From: JAKACA01 sp963735115
GTDB taxonomy: Bacteria; Actinomycetota; Acidimicrobiia; Acidimicrobiales; Bog-793
Length of the DNA: 64,000 bases
Direction: 5' to 3'
NCBI GenBank assembly: GCA_963735115.1
Contig: CAVTJR010000001.1
Location: 1-64,000, forward strand
The notes below the pieces were generated by a model. The model was not told the DNA's origin, ran no database searches, and saw nothing but the letters and a program-made list of their open reading frames with translations. Positions 63,672 to 64,000 of this stretch are shown here, piece after piece. Made by a program: the position numbers and the translations under genes. Within the stretch, counting starts at the first letter, position 1. Every line of letters starts with the position of its first letter.

Positions 63672-64000
63672 GTGGTTACGACGAAGCGCCCCCAGGCCGG
63701 TGCGTGTAGCCGCCTGGTCAAGCGCGTTGTCGCCGCGGTCCTCCTTTCAAGCCTCGTCGTCCTCATGACCGCACGGCCGGCGGACGCGGAGTCGTCTCTC
63801 CATGGTTCCCGTACGACAACGACCACGAGCATGCCGACCGCGCCGCCGGTAGAAACGCCCTTGACCTTCTTGTGGAAGGGCCTCAAGTTCAGCGATGTCG
63901 TGCTCGTCGCCGCTCCGAGAGCGCCCCTGCCCCAGTTCTTTCTCCGCCTGTCATCGAATAGTGAGCCGATCAAATGCACAGCCGCGGCGCAGGCTCCCTC
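63672..64000 (+). CDS. N-terminal part of a secreted protein, cut by the window end
   Basis: Open from GTG 63672 to the end of the window (109 codons, no stop). A signal peptide is evident: KRVVAAVLLSSLVVLMTA then RPADA as probable cleavage site. A Thr/Ser-rich stretch (GSRTTTTTSMPTAPP) and TPLTFLWKGLKFSDVVLVAA follow. No family is recognisable from this much. Several starts are possible. Confidence 0.5.
   Translation, partial: MVTTKRPQAGACSRLVKRVVAAVLLSSLVVLMTARPADAESSLHGSRTTTTTSMPTAPPVETPLTFLWKGLKFSDVVLVAAPRAPLPQFFLRLSSNSEPIKCTAAAQAP

Overview
The window is about 64 kb of high-GC DNA from an actinobacterium (Actinomycetota). Three things support this: a glycosyltransferase with the MshA signature of mycothiol synthesis, a nickel superoxide dismutase with its dedicated signal peptidase, and an RsiG-type c-di-GMP-binding anti-sigma protein. 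Acidimicrobiia is a plausible class, but nothing here fixes it. No rRNA, tRNA, CRISPR array or insertion sequence is visible. Several genes carry what look like single-base indels, so either the assembly has small errors or those genes are decaying.

Layout. 1-4.4 kb: proC, mshA, an XRE regulator, an RsiG-like protein, and a divergent sodX/sodN pair. 4.4-13.9 kb: small sulfur-carrier and zinc-finger proteins, a succinate-semialdehyde-type dehydrogenase, a sulfatase, a GH43-like lipoprotein, a leucine/valine dehydrogenase, and a VKOR plus thioredoxin-like (DUF929) pair for disulfide formation. 13.9-26.8 kb: an HtrA-like protease, a low-molecular-weight tyrosine phosphatase, a phosphoesterase, an unusual MFS transporter, a desaturase behind a perfect palindrome, mycothiol-type proteins, a cell-wall lytic enzyme, a drug-type MFS pump, and CBS and USP stress proteins.

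26.8-38.7 kb: two tandem paralogous secreted proteins made almost only of bacterial Ig-like repeats (about 11 and about 24 domains). Each gene has a duplicated ~240-bp leader, each domain has a conserved cysteine pair, and one 309-bp unit is duplicated perfectly. 38.8-45.9 kb: a secreted protein divergent from a large LuxR (LAL) regulator, a DUF4242 protein, a lower-GC GH12-like glucanase and a truncated DUF2182 membrane protein.

45.9-62.4 kb: one coherent nucleoside uptake and catabolism locus, all on the + strand: cdd, deoA, add, deoC, two aldehyde dehydrogenases, a BMP-family nucleoside-binding lipoprotein, an ABC ATPase, two permeases, purine nucleoside phosphorylase, a phosphohexomutase-family enzyme, psuG and a PfkB (psuK-like) kinase. 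Imported nucleosides would be deaminated and phosphorolysed, and the pentose phosphates isomerised. Deoxyribose 5-phosphate would be split to acetaldehyde and glyceraldehyde 3-phosphate, and the aldehyde oxidised. Pseudouridine has its own branch through psuK and psuG. The last 1.6 kb holds a ParB-like small gene, a gene-poor stretch and the start of a secreted protein that runs off the window.
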